NCBI RefSeq assembly: GCF_004005995.1
Contig: NZ_CP034767.1
Location: forward strand, 1,240,001 to 1,304,000
Source of the DNA: Devosia sp. 1566
GTDB lineage: Bacteria > Pseudomonadota > Alphaproteobacteria > Rhizobiales > Devosiaceae
Direction of reading: 5' to 3'
Length of the DNA stretch: 64,000 nucleotides
Shown here: positions 43,252 to 52,918 of the stretch, piece after piece
Numbering within the stretch: the first letter of the stretch is position 1
Layout: each line of letters opens with the position of its first letter
Made by a program: the position numbers and the translations under genes
The notes under the pieces: generated by a model
Seen by the model: only the letters and a program-made list of their open reading frames with translations
Databases searched by the model: none
Told to the model about the DNA's origin: nothing

Positions 43252-43493
43252 TCCACCGGGTCATCGTCATTAGCGATCGGGATTTCTTGGTCCACCTCTG
43301 TGGCTGCCATGAACTCGGCCAGGGCGGTGATCAGCGTTGCCGCTGCGCTCGGGTTGACCGAGATCGGGAGAAAACCCTGGTCAGTGTCCAGTTCCAGAAT
43401 GCCGAGGTGGTGCTCCCCGACGGAGATAACACGCACCTGGCAGTCCAGCAGCCGATTCGGTTCGTTTAAGTCGATGGTGATGTTGAGGGTCAT
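43248..43493 (-). CDS. Small hypothetical protein heading the packed operon
   Basis: 81 residues from ATG 43493, overlapping the nuclease start by ATGA. Beta-rich start (TLNITIDLNEPNRLLDCQVR) then a helical acidic C-terminus. No family recognised. It opens a minus-strand run of at least six genes reaching the SRAP locus. Confidence 0.6.
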   Translation of the reverse strand: MTLNITIDLNEPNRLLDCQVRVISVGEHHLGILELDTDQGFLPISVNPSAAATLITALAEFMAATEVDQEIPIANDDDPVD

Positions 43494-43639
43494 CAGTTCA
43501 CGGTATCTCGCTAAAAGTGTCAGGTGGCAAGGTGGTGCTGCATGGCGCGTGCGCCACTGGAGAATGTTGGATGCCAGTTCCTTTCGCTCCGCCAGTGCCG
43601 CTCTTCTGCAGCGGCCCTGGCTACCTTTATCCGGAACCG

Positions 43640-44560
43640 TCAGACGCCATGTCGCCTCGGCAGGAACCGCTTGGGCAGGCGGCAGGCAACGGTGTAGGCC
43701 GGATCGAACACATTGGCGACGTCGTATCGAACGACTTGACCCATCAAATGGCTCGACGCCACGAGATCGAGACCAAAATCCTGACCGAGCCACTGCGCCA
43801 TTTCGGTGGTGGCGTGCTGAAGGGCTTGATCGAGCGGGCGCGCATTGCCGATGGTAATGATATCCTCGGCCGTTTCCGCCCTTGGCCAGACCTGCGGCCG
43901 CCGCTTTTCCACACTTAGGGTAATGGTGACCTCAAAGCTGGTCTCCACCCCCGTGCCGACGATCTCGCCATCCCCCTGAATGGCGTGACCGTCGCCGAGA
44001 AAGAACAGCGCGCCCGGCGCGGCTACGGGAAACCACACCGTGGTGCCCGGGCCAAAGCGCCGGTAATCCATATTGCCGCCGTGCTCGGCGCTGGTTGCGG
44101 TGGAAATTGCCTGCCCAAGTGTGGGGGCGACGCCAAAGCACCCGATCATCGGCGCAAGCGGCAGCACCAGGTGCTCAAGACCGGGCACCGGGTCTTGCAA
44201 CTGCACGGTCCCTTGTGCGCGATCGATGCGCCATTCCGTTCGGTTGCGGGGGGGTAGGACGCGAACAAATTCGGGGTCAACCACATTGGCGGCCAGCACT
44301 TGCCGGGTCCAGCCCGTGTCACGCGTGGGCTCCATCGCCATGATCTGCACCCGCAACGCGTCGCCGGGCTCGGCGCCTTCCACAAATATCGGCCCATTCA
44401 TGGGATTGGGTCCACCCGAGCGGTTGACACCGTGCTCGTCATCGCCGGCCGCGTCCAGCGTTCGGGTTATCACCGTGTCCCCATTGGCAATGCGCAGAGC
44501 CGGCGGAAAAGTGCCGATAACATTGTAATAAGTGGTCGGCGTGAAGCGATGGATGGCCAA
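43640..44560 (-). CDS. Acetamidase/formamidase family protein
   Basis: 306 residues from TTG 44560, with GAAGG 7-8 nt upstream and the family opening (IHRFTPTTYYNVIGTFPPAL). Further family marks are NPMNGPIFVEGAEPGDAL (about 65-82), LPLAPMIGCFGVAP (about 155-168) and FFLGDGHAIQGDGEIVG (about 205-221), which carry metal-binding His/Glu/Asp residues. The enzyme hydrolyses short amides such as formamide or acetamide to acid and ammonia. No stop codon separates this frame from a YdcF-like sequence upstream, but a true fusion is unlikely. Confidence 0.85.
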   Translation of the reverse strand: MAIHRFTPTTYYNVIGTFPPALRIANGDTVITRTLDAAGDDEHGVNRSGGPNPMNGPIFVEGAEPGDALRVQIMAMEPTRDTGWTRQVLAANVVDPEFVRVLPPRNRTEWRIDRAQGTVQLQDPVPGLEHLVLPLAPMIGCFGVAPTLGQAISTATSAEHGGNMDYRRFGPGTTVWFPVAAPGALFFLGDGHAIQGDGEIVGTGVETSFEVTITLSVEKRRPQVWPRAETAEDIITIGNARPLDQALQHATTEMAQWLGQDFGLDLVASSHLMGQVVRYDVANVFDPAYTVACRLPKRFLPRRHGV

Positions 44561-44689
44561 GCTGTTGTTCCTTCGAGGGGTTGAACTGGCGACACACGGC
44601 GCCGGGCTGATGCACTCCCTGGCCAGCCTAACCCCAAGCTGCCCCCAGCATCCAGCCACCAGTGCTGTTGAGCAAGCCAAGCCGTTCTG

Positions 44690-45486
44690 AACATAGGGCG
44701 CGGGAAACCAGTCGCCAATGCGGCCGGTCAGTTTGTAGGCGATCAAGCCAATCCATTCGCGGATCGCCAGTGTGGTGGTGTTCAGGTTCAGGATTGGGTT
44801 GGCCAGATCAAAGCCCATGCCCTCGGTCCCTGAGCTGCGATAGTCGACCGGCCGCGGCAGCACCTCAAGGCCAGCGCTGCGGAACAAGCCCACAGATCTG
44901 GGCATGTGAAACGCCGACGTGACCAGCACGATGGTCCTGGCTTCCGCCCCAAGCAGGGCGGCGCTGTTGGCCGCATTCTCGTCGGTGTTGCGCGACTCTC
45001 CTTCAAGCACCAGCCGCTCGGGAGCGATGCCCTGGGCGCTAAAGAACCGCCGGGCCGTTTCTGCTTCTGGTTCGCCATCAGCGATCAGCAGACCGACACC
45101 TCCGCTCAGCAGAATCTTGGCCTGGGGATACTGCTTGGCCAGCTGCAGGGTTTCGGTGAGCCTATCCCCTGCCTCGTTGAGTTCGGCAATGCGCCGCGCC
45201 GTGCTGACCCGGCCGGCCGTGGCGCCGCCCAGCATTATGATGGTTTGCACATCCGAGGGGAGGGGCTCTCCGCGCGGAAAGCACTCTTCCGGCGGTGCAA
45301 TCAGGTTGTGAAGCCAAGCGTGGTAAAGGCGCTTAGCCCAAAGATCATCAGCCCCAAGCCAACGAATACCAGCCCCGCTAGTCGACGGCGCAACAGGCTC
45401 AACATCCATCCCGCCAAAAACAGCACGAAGGTAAGGCTGACGGGCTGCACGAACAGCCAGAAGATCTTGGACAGGATGAAAAACAT
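44690..45486 (-). pseudogene. YdcF/DUF218-like gene, frameshifted
   Basis: The start MFFILSKIFWLFVQPVSLTF with two hydrophobic segments (61 residues from ATG 45486) is a typical YdcF/ElyC N-terminus, but it stops at 45301-45303. The body continues in another frame: NLIAPPEECFPRGEPL, IIMLGGATAGR, ILLSGGVGLL, LEGESRNTDENA and LVTSAFHMPRSVGLF, all DUF218 marks. The shift lies near 45301-45330 and is not in a homopolymer. The family shapes cell-envelope or murein metabolism. The usual C-terminal end is reached around 44690 without a stop. Confidence 0.75.
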
Positions 45487-45559
45487 GCGGGGCTAGATGC
45501 CCCGGAGCGGCAACGGAGTAAAGCGCTTCCCGCGCCACGTTGAATAAGTGGGGAGAAGT

Positions 45560-46393
45560 CTAGCCTCCGGTGCTCTTGATGGCGGCGGTCAGGAGTTGGC
45601 CCACTGCGGTTGAGCCGGCCCCGAGGTCGAGAGCTATGCTCATATGGTTGCTGTCCGGGATATCGATCCTTCTGGTTGGCACCTGCTGGGCAGCAAGCCG
45701 CGATCGCATCGCGTCTGCCTGGGAATGGAACGGCAGGGTTTCTTGCTCTCCCACCAGCAGCAGCACATCGCCGCCTGCACGATAGTTTCTCGAGAGAGGC
45801 GAGAATTTAGTGACCTCGTCCTCCGTCAGGCCGATCATTGGCTGCAGAAAGGACGACCGCAGCGGCTTTAGGTCATAGATACCGGCGAGAAGGAGCGCGC
45901 GCTTGGGCGCTACTGGGATATCTGCTTGCAGCAGCGTGCAGCACAGATGGGCGCCGGCGGAGTGGCCCGATACGCTCAGTTGGTTCGGGTCGCCGCCAAA
46001 GCGAGGTATATTTGCTACAAGCCAATCGGCAGCGCGGCGGACCTGCGCTACAATCGTCTCCATGCGAACCGCTGGCATCAGGGAATAGTCCATAACAGCG
46101 GCGATGGCGCCGGCAGCGACCACCGTATCGGCAATAAAGGAGAAGTCGTCCTTGCTGAACATCCGCCAATAGCCGCCATGAATAAAGAGATGCACCGGCA
46201 CCCGGGCGGCCGCGGGCGGTGGCAAAAACAGGTCGAGCTTTTCGTCTGGCTCGGGCCCGTACTCAAGGTCCAGTACAGCCCGGTGATTATGCCGCGCTAG
46301 GGCGCTGCGGCCGGCATATTCTTTCAGGTAGCCCTCAAAGTCCGGCACGTGATCGCGTGTCCGAAACAGGTCCTTGGCATCTTCCACGATCAT
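45560..46393 (-). CDS. Alpha/beta hydrolase (carboxylesterase / kynurenine-formamidase-like)
   Basis: 277 residues from ATG 46393 (GGGGAA just upstream; earlier ATG at 46468 possible). The oxyanion-hole motif HGGYW (about residue 70), the nucleophile in VSGHSAGAHL (about 140-150) and a C-terminal histidine in IPDSNHMSIAL (about 248-258) with a likely Asp mark a serine hydrolase of the HSL/kynurenine formamidase type. Cytoplasmic. It lies alone between the YdcF-like gene and the divergent GntR operon. Confidence 0.88.
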   Translation of the reverse strand: MIVEDAKDLFRTRDHVPDFEGYLKEYAGRSALARHNHRAVLDLEYGPEPDEKLDLFLPPPAAARVPVHLFIHGGYWRMFSKDDFSFIADTVVAAGAIAAVMDYSLMPAVRMETIVAQVRRAADWLVANIPRFGGDPNQLSVSGHSAGAHLCCTLLQADIPVAPKRALLLAGIYDLKPLRSSFLQPMIGLTEDEVTKFSPLSRNYRAGGDVLLLVGEQETLPFHSQADAMRSRLAAQQVPTRRIDIPDSNHMSIALDLGAGSTAVGQLLTAAIKSTGG

Positions 46394-46496
46394 TTCCCCA
46401 GCTTGCACGTCATCCGTTTTTCGCACTGGCCACTTCCCGGGCTGAGCCTCTTGTGCGCCCCGAGGCAACTCGGAGCAACCGCGCGTCTGTAATCCA

Positions 46497-46510
46497 ATAT
46501 CATATACGAT
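46497..46510. promoter_or_regulatory. Candidate GntR operator
   Basis: ATATCATATACGAT, containing a near-palindrome ATC(A/G)TATA(C/T)GAT, lies between the hydrolase and the GntR gene. A related sequence occurs before the second GntR-regulated operon at 53739-53752. Binding is inference. Confidence 0.4.
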
Positions 46511-46561
46511 TGCATGTCGAGGTATGTCGTGCTAGCTGTTTGTCATTGCGAGGGGGAAGCA

Positions 46562-47272
46562 ATGGCTCGGCACGTGCTCACGAGAGATGCGAAAATGGAG
46601 GCGGACAAAAGCGCCGCGCCAATCCCGCGCCCGATCAGTCTCGCCAACGAAGTCTATGAGGCAATCTTTTCCCAGTTGATGGCGCTAAAGATCGCGCCTG
46701 GTGCCCGCATAACCGTCGACAATCTTTCCCGCGAGCTTGGCGTTTCGCAGACTCCCATCCGTGAGGCCTTGGGGCGCCTCGAGGGTGAGGGGCTGGTCAA
46801 CAAGACTCATCTCATCGGCTTTAGCGCCGCCCCACAGATCTCGGTTCGACAATTCGCGAACCTTTATGAACTTCGCCTTCTGCTCGAGCCTCATGCTGCT
46901 CGGGAGGCCGTTGCGCGCCTCACCGACAAGAACCTTGCTGCACTAACCGAAGCTGCGGGGGTTATGGGGCGGCGCGCCAAATCAGGCGATGAACGCGCGC
47001 GCTATTCGCAATTTGCCCGGCAGGACGCGGTGTTCCACGACATGATCGTGCAGACCGCTGGCAACGATCTGATCCGGGATACGCTGGCACACCAGCATGT
47101 CCACTTCCACATCTTTCGCTTGATGTTCCACTCGCGCGTCACCGCGGAAGCGCTGGAGGAGCACGAGGCGATTATTGCTTCGTTTGAAGCGCGTGACGGG
47201 CAGGCCGCAGAGCAGGCGATGCGGGCCCACATCGAGCGCTCGCGCGACCGCTTGCTGCCGGTTTTCGAATGA
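46562..47272 (+). CDS. GntR-family regulator, FCD subfamily
   Basis: 236 residues from ATG 46562 (AGGGGGA 6 nt upstream). Winged helix at about 25-90 with LSRELGVSQTPIREALGRLE (about 58-77). The FCD ligand domain (about 100-230) has LYELRLLLEPHAAREAVARL and metal-binding-type histidine positions (FHDMIVQTAGN, EHEAII). It should regulate the ABC operon that follows, coupled by ATGA. Confidence 0.92.
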   Translation: MARHVLTRDAKMEADKSAAPIPRPISLANEVYEAIFSQLMALKIAPGARITVDNLSRELGVSQTPIREALGRLEGEGLVNKTHLIGFSAAPQISVRQFANLYELRLLLEPHAAREAVARLTDKNLAALTEAAGVMGRRAKSGDERARYSQFARQDAVFHDMIVQTAGNDLIRDTLAHQHVHFHIFRLMFHSRVTAEALEEHEAIIASFEARDGQAAEQAMRAHIERSRDRLLPVFE

Positions 47273-48840
47273 CCGGGGTCGCGCACGCTGTGCTCCAGGA
47301 TCGGGCGCAAACCACAGCGCAGCCGCTGATGCAATTGCAGGATCTGGGCAAAGCCTATGGCCCGATCACGGTGCTGAGCGGCGTTGACCTGGATATACGC
47401 GCCGGGGAAATCCACGCCATTATCGGCGAGAACGGCGCTGGCAAGTCTACGCTGATGCGCCTGGTTTCCGGGCATGTCGAACCCACCACCGGTACCATCA
47501 CCTATCGCGGTCAGCCCGCACACTTCAGCAAGCCGGTGCAGGCCGAGAATGCCGGCATTGTATTGGTGCATCAGGAGATCCTGCTCGCCGACGGTCTCAC
47601 CGTGGTGGAAAACCTCTTTCTAGGCCGCGAACTCGGTCGCAACGGGCTCGTCGATGACGCGACCATGGAGCGCATCGCCGCCGAGCGGCTCGCGGCGATC
47701 GGCTGCACCGCTTCCCCCCGGGACTTGGTTCGCAATCTTCCCATCGCCCAGCGCCAACTGGTGCAAATCGCCCGTGCCCTGCTCGAAGAGCACACCATGG
47801 TGATCTTCGATGAACCCACCGCGGTGCTCGCCGCCACCGAAGTCGAAACTCTGCTGGCGATCGTGCGTGGCCTACGGGACCAGGGCGCAGCCGTGCTCTA
47901 CATCTCCCACCGCCTGGATGAGGTCGAAGCTCTCGCCGATCGCATCACAGTGCTCCGCGATGGCAAGAAGATCGGCACCTATCCCGCCACTGATTTAACC
48001 CAGCAGGACATGGCCAACCTCATGGTCGGACGCGACCTGGCTATGCTCTACCCACACAAGCGCGGCCTCTCCACCGCAGCGCCGCTGCTCGAAGTCGAGC
48101 ATGCCGATGTGCCAGGTTTCGCGCACGACATTTCCTTCGTCGCCCGCCCGGGCGAAGTGCTCGGCTTTGGCGGCATGATCGGGGCTGGGCGAACCGAGCT
48201 CTTTGAGGGCCTGCTGGGACTGCGGCCCGCCAAGACCGGTGCCGTGCGCGTCGGCGGCAAGAAGACCCATATCCGTTCGGTTGCCGATGGCATCGAGGCC
48301 GGGATCGGCTATCTGACAGAAGATCGCAAGGGCAAGGGTCTGCTGCTGCGGGAGCGACTGGCACCCAACCTGGTGCTGACGGCTCTGTCCTGGATATATC
48401 GCAAACCATATCTCGAGCAAAAGCTCGAAGATCAGCAGCTCGATCGCGCGGTGCAGGAATATGATATCCGCGTGCGCAGCCGCCAATTGCAGGCCGGTCA
48501 GCTCTCGGGCGGAAACCAGCAAAAGCTGCTGCTCGCCAAGATCATGCTGCTCAACCCTTCGGTCGTCATCATCGATGAGCCGACGCGCGGCATTGATATC
48601 GGCAACAAGAGCCAGATCTACACTTTCATCGACAAGCTGGTGCGTGAGGGCAAGTCCTGCATCGTCATCTCCTCGGAACTGCAGGAGCTGGTGGGCCTGT
48701 GTGACCGCATTCTCGTGATGCGGTCGGGCCGGCTCGTGGCCGAACTGGAGGGCGACGCCATCACCGAACATGCGGTGGTGCTTGCCGCAACAAGTGGCGG
48801 GGCAACCGCCAGTTCAACTGGAGGAATTGCCCGTGGCTGA
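47269..48840 (+). CDS. Sugar ABC importer ATP-binding protein (RbsA/MglA type)
   Basis: 523 residues with two ATPase halves. First: Walker [13 protein letters not shown] (about 60-71) and MVIFDEPTAVLAA. Second: a degenerate Walker A (GGMIGAGRTELFEGL, about 300), the signature [13 protein letters not shown] (about 406) and Walker B SVVIIDEPTRGIDIG. One functional and one degenerate half is normal for RbsA. It is translationally coupled to the GntR gene and overlaps the permease start by 8 nt. Substrate probably a sugar or polyol. Confidence 0.92.
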   Translation: MTGVAHAVLQDRAQTTAQPLMQLQDLGKAYGPITVLSGVDLDIRAGEIHAIIGENGAGKSTLMRLVSGHVEPTTGTITYRGQPAHFSKPVQAENAGIVLVHQEILLADGLTVVENLFLGRELGRNGLVDDATMERIAAERLAAIGCTASPRDLVRNLPIAQRQLVQIARALLEEHTMVIFDEPTAVLAATEVETLLAIVRGLRDQGAAVLYISHRLDEVEALADRITVLRDGKKIGTYPATDLTQQDMANLMVGRDLAMLYPHKRGLSTAAPLLEVEHADVPGFAHDISFVARPGEVLGFGGMIGAGRTELFEGLLGLRPAKTGAVRVGGKKTHIRSVADGIEAGIGYLTEDRKGKGLLLRERLAPNLVLTALSWIYRKPYLEQKLEDQQLDRAVQEYDIRVRSRQLQAGQLSGGNQQKLLLAKIMLLNPSVVIIDEPTRGIDIGNKSQIYTFIDKLVREGKSCIVISSELQELVGLCDRILVMRSGRLVAELEGDAITEHAVVLAATSGGATASSTGGIARG

Positions 48841-49831
48841 GATCAGTGCCGCATCACCGCGCGAAACCCTGCTCGGGCGCATCAACTGGGTGGATCTGGG
48901 CCCCTTCATCGCCCTGGCCGTCCTCGTGATCGTCGGTTTCCTCGTCAACCCCGATTTCCTCTCGCCCACCAACCTCACCAATGTCATCACGCGTTCGTCC
49001 TTCATCGCCATCATCGCGGTGGGCGCCACCTTCGTCATCTCCTCGGGCGGGCTCGACTTGTCTGTGGGCTCCATGGCGGCATTCGTGACCGGCGTCATGA
49101 TCATGTTCATGAACGCGCTGGTCCCCAGCCTCGGGGCCAATGCCATCATCGCCGGTATGGCGCTGGTGCTCTGCGTCGGTGCGCTGTGCGGGCTGTTCAA
49201 CGGTCTCATTGTCACCATCGGCAAGATCGAGCCCTTCATCGTCACCTTGGGCACGATGGGCATCTTCCGCGCCCTCATCACCTTCATGTCCAATGGCGGC
49301 ACGATCCCGATCGACCGCAGCCTGCGCGAGCCCTTCCGCCCCATCTATTTCGGCACCCTGGCTGGTATCCCGATCCCCATAATCGTTTCGATCGTCGTGG
49401 CCCTGATCGGCGCCTTCCTGCTCTACAAGACCAAGTTCGGCCGCCGCTGCGCCGCCGTGGGTGCCAATGAGGAAGTGGCGCGATTTTCCGGTATCTCCAT
49501 CCCCAAGATCCGCACCACCGCCTTCGTCATCCAGGGCGTATGCGTTGCAATCGCCGCGATCTGTTACGTCCCGCGGCTGGGCGCAGCCACCCCCACTACG
49601 GGCCTGCTCTGGGAGTTGCAGGTGATTACCGCCGTGGTGATCGGCGGCACCGCCCTGCGCGGCGGGAAGGGGCGCATCTGGGGCACCATCGCGGGCGCGG
49701 TGATCCTTGAAATGATCGCCAACCTGATGGTGCTGTCCGACTTCATCTCCGAATACCTCGTCGCCGCGGTGCAAGGCGTCATCATCATCATTGCGATGCT
49801 CGTACAGAGGTTCTCGAAAGCGCAGCCGTAA
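48833..49831 (+). CDS. Sugar ABC importer permease (RbsC type)
   Basis: 332 residues from GTG 48833, chosen for GGAGGAAT 5-6 nt upstream; an upstream ATG (48770) would overlap more of the ATPase gene. About eight to ten membrane segments; LSVGSMAAFVTGVMIMFMNA and FIVTLGTMGIFRALITFMSN are typical of the BPD_transp_2 family. A single permease gene suggests a homodimeric channel. Confidence 0.9.
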   Translation: MAEISAASPRETLLGRINWVDLGPFIALAVLVIVGFLVNPDFLSPTNLTNVITRSSFIAIIAVGATFVISSGGLDLSVGSMAAFVTGVMIMFMNALVPSLGANAIIAGMALVLCVGALCGLFNGLIVTIGKIEPFIVTLGTMGIFRALITFMSNGGTIPIDRSLREPFRPIYFGTLAGIPIPIIVSIVVALIGAFLLYKTKFGRRCAAVGANEEVARFSGISIPKIRTTAFVIQGVCVAIAAICYVPRLGAATPTTGLLWELQVITAVVIGGTALRGGKGRIWGTIAGAVILEMIANLMVLSDFISEYLVAAVQGVIIIIAMLVQRFSKAQP

Positions 49832-49877
49832 AGCGACCGAACGGCTTGCACCTGCGAAAGGTCCAAGGGAGGAAACT

Positions 49878-50828
<951 letters not shown>

Positions 50829-50836
50829 TAGCTGCA

Positions 50837-50857
50837 GGGCCAGCCCAGTGCTGGCCC
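50837..50857 (+). promoter_or_regulatory. Stem-loop after the binding-protein gene
   Basis: GGGCCAGC (50837-50844), loop CCAGT, GCTGGCCC (50850-50857), no T-tract. Such hairpins often stabilise the binding-protein mRNA and reduce transcription of downstream genes. Confidence 0.6.
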
Positions 50858-50884
50858 CGCCCATACAACCACTGGAGACGCAAA

Positions 50885-51496
50885 ATGCCAGGCAAGAAAA
50901 TCCTGATGCTGGTCGGTGAATTCACCGAGGAATACGAGATCTTTGTTTATCAGCAGGCCATGGAAGCTGTTGGCCACACGGTCCACGTCGTCTGCCCCGA
51001 CAAGAAGGCCGGCGATATCATCGCCACGTCCCTGCACGATTTTGAAGGTCACCAGACCTATACAGAAAAGATGGGCCACTATTTCCAGCTCAACAAAAGC
51101 TTCGATGAGGTCAAGCTGGACCAATACGACGCCGTCTATGCCGCGGGCGGCCGTGGTCCCGAATATATCCGCACCGACAAGCGCGTGCAGGCCATGGTCC
51201 GGCACTTCCACGAAACCAACAAGCCCATCTTCACCATATGCCACGGCGTGCAGATTCTGGTGGCGGTGGACGGCGTCGTGCGCGGCAAGAAGGTCGCGGC
51301 CCTAGGCGCCTGCGAGCCCGAAGTGATCCTGGCCGGCGGCACCTATATCGATCTGTCGCCCACCGAAGCCTATGTGGATGGCACCATGGTTTCAGCCAAG
51401 GGTTGGACAGCTCTTGCCGCCTTTATCCGCGAATGCCTCAAAGTCCTCGGTACCGAAATCCGCCACAGCGGCGACGTCACCGAGAAAGCCGCCTAA
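50885..51496 (+). CDS. DJ-1/PfpI family protein
   Basis: 203 residues. The nucleophilic-elbow cysteine lies in TICHGVQILVA (about residue 117-127) and the supporting glutamate in GEFTEEYE (about 12-19). Class I glutamine-amidotransferase-like fold; members include protease-like and glyoxalase or chaperone-like proteins. It belongs to the ABC operon by position (57 nt after the binding protein) and ends at a strong terminator. It may detoxify carbonyl by-products or act on the sugar; not known. Confidence 0.85.
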   Translation: MPGKKILMLVGEFTEEYEIFVYQQAMEAVGHTVHVVCPDKKAGDIIATSLHDFEGHQTYTEKMGHYFQLNKSFDEVKLDQYDAVYAAGGRGPEYIRTDKRVQAMVRHFHETNKPIFTICHGVQILVAVDGVVRGKKVAALGACEPEVILAGGTYIDLSPTEAYVDGTMVSAKGWTALAAFIRECLKVLGTEIRHSGDVTEKAA

Positions 51497-51501
51497 CCAC
51501 C

Positions 51502-51538
51502 ATTGAGCCGGCCGCGCCACGTGGCCGGCTCAATCTTT
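51502..51538. terminator. Bidirectional terminator-like hairpin
   Basis: ATTGAGCCGGCC (51502-51513) and GGCCGGCTCAAT (51523-51534) make a perfect 12-bp stem between convergent genes. Short T/A-rich ends on both sides allow termination in both directions. Confidence 0.75.
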
Positions 51539-51541
51539 GCA

Positions 51542-52585
51542 TCAGACGAGGTCGAGGAACCGACCCGTATCGAGATCGATCGGCACCCCATGTTGGCGTC
51601 GATGTTCGGCTCGCTTCCATTCCCGGTCGCCGGGTGCCATGACCTCGTGTCCCTCCCGCGTGGGCGCTTCGCGCAAGGAGGCGATATAGCGCGACATGCC
51701 CATCTCGAAGATGGCCCGACCGGCGAAATGGTCAGGATCGATCGCCAGCACGAAGTGGCCCATATTGCGGGGCGTGCTGATATCGTCCGCCCCGACCATC
51801 GGGATGAAATCGGCATCGAGGGTTGTGCCGGTGAGCACGGCCGAAAGCAGCGTGGCGAGGCCCGCTAGCCCCGCGCCCTTGTAGCCATACTCGTCCCCGC
51901 CCAATGGCAGAACCATCTCGGCGCTATGCGGGTCGGTCACGGTGCCGCCGCTCTCATCGGCCGCAACACCGGGCGGCAGTTCCTTGTCCAGCGATCGATG
52001 CAGCAGCACGCGGTTCATCGGGATCGAGGAAGTCGCCATGTCCAGCAGCCAGGGCTTGTGGCCGGGCAGGGGTGCCGCAAAGGCCAGCGGATTGGTGCCG
52101 TGAAAGCGCTTGGCGCCACCAAACAGCGGCACCATGGAATCGGTGTTGGTGGTGGCAAAGCCGATCATGCCCGCATAAGCGGCCTCCAGGGCATAGGCAC
52201 CCGCGGCGCCGAAATGAGACGAGCGGCGGACCCCCACCGCGGCAATGCCGCTTTCCTTGGCCCGCTCGCAGGCAATATCCATCGCCCGGTAAGAGGCGTA
52301 ATGACCCAGCCCGTCATCCCCATCCAGCATGGTGCTGCCGGATCCCTTGTGCTCGACGCGCAGTTCCGGGTTCTTGTTGATCCGGCCGCCACCCAGCATC
52401 TGGCAATAATGCCGTACGAGGCGCACGCCATGGCTGTCTACCCCAAGCATCGAAGCATGCATCATCGCCTTGGTCGCAGCCAGCAACGACGCTTCGCTCG
52501 CGCCCGCTGCCCGCAGCGCCCCCTGGACTCGTCCCTCCAGCTCCTCGGGGGCAATGGTAATGGTGCCGGCAGAAACATCCGTCAT
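51542..52585 (-). CDS. Ldh-family NAD(P)-dependent dehydrogenase (malate/L-lactate/ureidoglycolate type)
   Basis: 347 residues. Family marks: MLGVDSHGVRLVRHYCQML (about 48-66) with the catalytic histidine, SSHFGAAGAYALEAAYAGM (about 118-136), KPWLLDMATSSIP and LPLGGDEYGYKGAGLA (about 225-240). Members reduce 2-oxo acids or oxidise 2-hydroxy acids, and several act on sugar-acid intermediates. It neighbours a tautomerase and a sugar ABC operon, so it may act on the same catabolic route. Confidence 0.88.
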   Translation of the reverse strand: MTDVSAGTITIAPEELEGRVQGALRAAGASEASLLAATKAMMHASMLGVDSHGVRLVRHYCQMLGGGRINKNPELRVEHKGSGSTMLDGDDGLGHYASYRAMDIACERAKESGIAAVGVRRSSHFGAAGAYALEAAYAGMIGFATTNTDSMVPLFGGAKRFHGTNPLAFAAPLPGHKPWLLDMATSSIPMNRVLLHRSLDKELPPGVAADESGGTVTDPHSAEMVLPLGGDEYGYKGAGLAGLATLLSAVLTGTTLDADFIPMVGADDISTPRNMGHFVLAIDPDHFAGRAIFEMGMSRYIASLREAPTREGHEVMAPGDREWKRAEHRRQHGVPIDLDTGRFLDLV

Positions 52586-52699
52586 ATCAGCGCTTTCAGT
52601 TCTTGTTGGGTGAGGGGTCGCCAGGCAATCGCGGTCGCCCGCGCGAGAGCGCGGTGGCTGCAGCCGCTGCCATTCCGTGGCGTAATCGATCCGGCGGGC

Positions 52700-52909
52700 C
52701 TAGCCGAGATTTCGCCGGGTATGGACATTGGTGGGGCCGACATACCAGTCGCGCGCCGCAACCTCTTCGAACACCACCCAGACATCTTCGGGCGCCAGCC
52801 CCGTCGCCTCGGTTACCGCATCGCTCACCTTGCGCGCGATCTGGGCCTTCTTGCCTTCGGGGTCATCGGCGATGACTTCCCGGACCAGTCGGATGTTGAT
52901 GAACGGCAT
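52700..52909 (-). CDS. 4-oxalocrotonate tautomerase-like protein
   Basis: 69 residues beginning MPFINIRLVRE. After removal of Met, Pro1 is the family's catalytic base. Arginines near 43-60 (VWVVFEEVAARDWYVG) fit the family. It may isomerise oxo acids formed by the neighbouring dehydrogenase. It lies between the Ldh gene and the GntR gene on the same strand, 9 nt after the GntR stop, so co-transcription is likely. Confidence 0.85.
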   Translation of the reverse strand: MPFINIRLVREVIADDPEGKKAQIARKVSDAVTEATGLAPEDVWVVFEEVAARDWYVGPTNVHTRRNLG

Positions 52910-52918
52910 GGGAATCTC

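Larger units (their letters stand above)
11586..43493. mobile_element. Accessory region / putative integrated element, ends uncertain
   Basis: The segment runs from the small gene before the tyrosine integrase to the last gene of the packed minus-strand operon at 43493. It holds an integrase, a serine recombinase operon, an excisionase-like HTH, a RepA-like ATPase with iteron-like repeats, a ParB-domain methyltransferase, a small-terminase-like protein, a lysozyme cassette and many orphan genes. It lacks virion genes. The attachment sites were not found, and the region could be two or more adjacent insertions, for example a satellite up to about 30 kb and a separate island after it. Confidence 0.45.

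Noticed and set aside
43640..45538. A single 632-codon protein fusing YdcF-like and acetamidase domains
   Set aside because: The YdcF N-terminus lies in a different frame, about 50 linker codons look non-coding, and the acetamidase has its own TTG with a ribosome-binding site.
52586..52699. Small gene between the dehydrogenase and tautomerase genes
   Set aside because: Frames here are very short, lack start signals and resemble no protein.
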